From Ailurus styani (lineage: Eukaryota > Chordata > Mammalia > Carnivora > Ailuridae), in the NCBI GenBank assembly GCA_002007465.1, contig LNAC01000338.1:364233-428232 (forward strand): DNA of 64,000 nucleotides, written 5' to 3'. A program made the translations under genes and the position numbers. The notes under the pieces are model-generated. The model was not told the DNA's origin. It was given only the letters and a program-made list of their open reading frames with translations, and made no database searches. Below, piece after piece: positions 61,211 through 64,000 of the stretch; position 1 is the stretch's first letter; every line of letters starts with the position of its first letter.

Positions 61211-61440
61211 AAAAAATAAACAGAATTCAGGATAGTGGTTTCCTATGTGGGAGAGAGGAAGGGTTGTAGAGCATGCAGGGGGCTTTAAAGGTATTCATAT
61301 GGACCCATTTCTTGAGTAGTGAGATCACAGAATATATATTTTTTAAAATTTTATTTATATATTCCAAATTTCTACCCAAAATATCTATGCTTTTTGAATA
61401 TATATTTAATAAAAGATGTTGTAATTCCTTATTATTCCAG
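61211..61440 (+). mobile_element. L1M 3' region, downstream half
   Basis: Resumes with ATTCAGGATAGTGGTTTCCT and CATTTCTTGAGTAGTGAGAT, the expected continuation of the L1M broken at 60841. Confidence 0.6.
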
Positions 61441-61679
61441 CCCTAAAAAGCAGACCAAGATCATTATCCCTACTGCTAATAAATCCTTAGTGGTTTCTCT
61501 AGAGATCGCATCATCTCTAAAAGTATTCCCAGTATAAGGTGTGAATAGCCCAAGTGCTTCACATTTTTGGGAAGAGTGTGAGCTGACACACAAACTAAGC
61601 TTTGGATGATGCTGTAGTTATCTCTGCCTCCAGAAGGAGCTACTGATTGTACAGGGAGACTAATACCTAGAACAGAAGT

Positions 61680-61890
61680 TCTTTATGGAGGTGAGGGATG
61701 TGGGGGTGGGTAGAGATTGCCTCCCAGGGGACTTTGGCAATACCCAAACACATTTTTGGCTGCTACAAGAATAGGGGTACTCCTGGCCTCTGGTGGGTGC
61801 AGGCCAGGAACATTGCTAAATATCCTACAATGCATAGGGAAGGCCCCACAGCTAAGAGTCACCTGGCCAAGACAGAGACTATCTGTTCTA
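61680..61890 (+). mobile_element. MER20-like hAT-Charlie relic
   Basis: GACTTTGGCAATACCCAAAC, CTGGCCTCTGGTGGGTGCAG, CTAAATATCCTACAATGCAT and AGAGTCACCTGGCC match the MER20-type consensus as I remember it. Confidence 0.7.
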
Positions 61891-62089
61891 CAGGAACCAT
61901 TTGATTTGAGTGCATGCAATAAGCCTAACTCCTGCCACCTGACATTGAGTGTGACCATGAACTCTCCCATAAGGGATACAGAAACTCCCAGCTGGCAAAA
62001 TCTGTCGATCCCCAGAACTGTGCATAGGAGGGATTCTAATCATATGCTCAGTTAAAATACCAGTTTTACAGATGATTACTATGTACCAG

Positions 62090-62395
62090 AAGAATTCTGA
62101 TAGATTGTAAACTCAAGGGTGCAGACTTAGATTCATTCATCTTTATATCTCCTACCCTAAAATCTCAGTACAATTTGAATTGTTTCTCCTGAAATAAGGC
62201 ACAGAGTAAGCACTCAATAACATTAGTTAATATTATTTGAAATAAAATTTTTTTTTCAAATTTATTGCAAACTCTGTCAGTATAGTTGACAACTTTGTCT
62301 ATTTTATTCCCTTAATGTGTATCCCATGCACATAATCTGGCATATACTAGGTGCTCAAAAAATATTTACTGAATGAGCAAATGACTAAAATGCTA
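62090..62395 (+). repeat. L2 3' ends
   Basis: Two successive L2-like ends: AGAGTAAGCACTCAATAACA at ~62203 and CTAGGTGCTCAAAAAATATT at ~62348. Confidence 0.65.
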
Positions 62396-63723
62396 CCTGA
62401 GAGCACACAGACAGCTCTCCCCCCAACAAAACAAAACAAACAACAGAAAGCAAGAGATATAGTGAGGAACCACTTTCAAACCCATTCCCAGGTAAGCACT
62501 TTTATCTGAGACTACAGACTTCATCTTCCTTTGGTCAACATCAACAAGATAGGTAAAATCAGTAGTATTCAAACTTCGATGATAAAATCAGATCAGTTCT
62601 AAACCCATGGCCTGTAACTGTCAGCTATGTTGGGCAAGAACGTGAATATGCACCCAGTGACTACTCAACAGAAAGTACGAATGACCATGGCTGACACTAA
62701 GTATTTCTAAGAAACATGAGAAATGCTGCATCTTTTGTGCCACTGAATCTTGCCCTGCCCGTCAATTCCTGCTCACAGCTGTGCCCGACTAATTAAAACT
62801 GCCTGGAAACCTAGTCTATCACTTTGCTGGTTATTTCTTTTACTAAATCAAAAGACTCCATTTTGGGATTCAAATCCATCTGTCTCTCTCAGTCTGCAAA
62901 GAACAAATGTTCAGAAAAACTAACCAAATAGCTAAAATTAAATGTACCTTTCCTAGCTAAGACTTAATATGTCGTTGGGGGCAGGGAATAAAGAATATAA
63001 GGATATACCACTACAAACAGATTAATACAAGGCTTACCCATATAGACACTTAAATATTCATCTCCTAACTTAGCAAATAGGGGACAAATACAGAAACTGT
63101 TGGCTAAAATGGATTTACATCTAAATAAAACCTTTCTGGTGAAATTAACACCATCAAACATTGCTCATCCAAACTCTTCCAAAATAATTACATATGACTA
63201 TCAACTCCAAAGGTTTGCTCATACATTTTTCCTCTCATTTGGACTTTAGAAAGCCTAAACTGATTCATAACCTACACTTTCACTTTCGGTATCTGAAATA
63301 CACAGGTTTCATTGCTGAGCTACTGGTCCTGGCCCATGTTCAGAAAAACATAAGAAAAAAAAATCCCTTTATGGCCTTGATCTGGAACCTATGACTTAAA
63401 GTTTCTAAGAGTTTTATCAATTATTAAAGCAAAATACATAAAACTCCCCCTCTGGTTTTACTATCACTTCTGAATTATAAAGTCCCTGCCTAAAATGATA
63501 CAGGACAAACCAATGAAGATATTCTATTAACAATGAAAAAGACAGTGCACTATGGATTTCAACACCCAAAAGTTGCTCCTGTGAGATTTTTAACTAAGTT
63601 CTGCTGCCAACATCACATATACCAAATTATAGCATGTTATACCTATGCTCTGAAATGTCACAGAATATCTAAAGTTCAATTTCTCTTTCCAATATGATTT
63701 CTTACCAAAGGAATTGATTCTTG

Positions 63724-63930
63724 GGGGGCCTGAGTGGCTCAGTCAGTTAAGCATCTGCCTTTCGCTCAGGTCATGATCCCAGGATCCTGGGACAAACGGG
63801 GCATCACACTGGGCTCTCTGCTCAGCAGGGAGTCGGCTTCTCCCTCTGCACCCCACCCCCTGCCCCCACTCATTCTTGTGCTACCTCTCTCTGAAACAGA
63901 TGAGATTTAAAAAAAAAACACACACACACA
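63724..63930 (+). mobile_element. Carnivore SINE with target-site duplication
   Basis: AAAGGAATTGATTCTT before and AAAGGAATTCATTCTT after (15 of 16). The tail ends in (CA)n. Confidence 0.92.
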
Positions 63931-64000
63931 AAGGAATTCATTCTTTAGTAAGTAGTGGAACAGACAAAATGAAGCATAAAGCATAATCAAAAAATTTTAC

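Larger units (their letters stand above)
47079..64000 (-). other. HECTD4: HECTD4 upstream intron, >16.9 kb, no coding exon seen
   Basis: I see no minus-strand exon in phase with exon 1 and no GC-rich or CpG-rich block that could be a promoter or first exon. The stretch holds SINEs, L1, L2, MIR and hAT relics, an RPL36A retrocopy and a U6 fragment (listed separately). 47079-48140, 49820-51180, 54295-55030, 55800-56500, 58680-59230 and 62400-63720 are AT-rich with nothing I recognise. Confidence 0.75.

Noticed and set aside
9600..63930. Regularly recurring ~190-bp repeats that could suggest a CRISPR array or satellite
   Set aside because: They are dispersed SINEs in both orientations with target-site duplications and irregular spacing in a mammalian intron.

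Overview
This window is nuclear DNA from a carnivoran mammal. About 42 tRNA-Lys-derived carnivore SINEs (SINEC/Can-SINE, recognised by the GGGGCGCCTGGGTGGCTCAG head, a CT-rich body and an AATAAA/A-rich tail) lie throughout it, with carnivore-type L1 3' ends and older mammalian MIR, L2, L1M and hAT repeats. The SINE body form with 'CAAGTAGGCAGAGAGGCAGGCAGAG' wording suggests a caniform, possibly a mustelid. The species call is only an impression.

The window is dominated by one gene on the minus strand. Eighteen GT-AG exons between 47078 and 1 join without any frame conflict into 2799 nt, or 933 uninterrupted codons. The protein matches what I know of the N-terminal third of HECTD4, a giant HECT-type E3 ubiquitin ligase. 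The window holds neither the start codon and first exon (beyond 64000) nor the C-terminal HECT catalytic domain (beyond position 1). The gene enters on the right through an intron of more than 16.9 kb (47079-64000), and the last exon is cut by the left edge exactly at a codon boundary.

Layout: 1-9.6 kb is exon-dense (eight exons, including the partial one) and has no recognisable SINE. 9.6-18 kb is SINE-rich with exons at 12.8, 13.6 and 18.1 kb. 18.3-34.5 kb holds one exon (21.5 kb) and many L1/L2 relics. 34.5-47.1 kb holds six exons among SINEs. 47.1-64 kb is one intron with L1, SINE, hAT and MIR relics, a processed RPL36A pseudogene and a U6 snRNA fragment. I see no promoter, CpG island, functional RNA gene, CRISPR array or second protein-coding gene. 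All other open frames I examined are shadows or repeat-derived.

I did not find a new biological system. The most interesting items are structural. They are a SINE and an L1 3' end apparently inserted as one chimeric retrocopy with a shared 15-bp target-site duplication (39791-40130), a very short L1 insertion with a 9-bp duplication inside an older L1 (30898-30966), a ribosomal-protein retrocopy splitting an old L1 (60842-61210), two SINEs stacked on one target sequence (14914-15323), and a likely micro-inversion of a SINE head (about 59450-59474).
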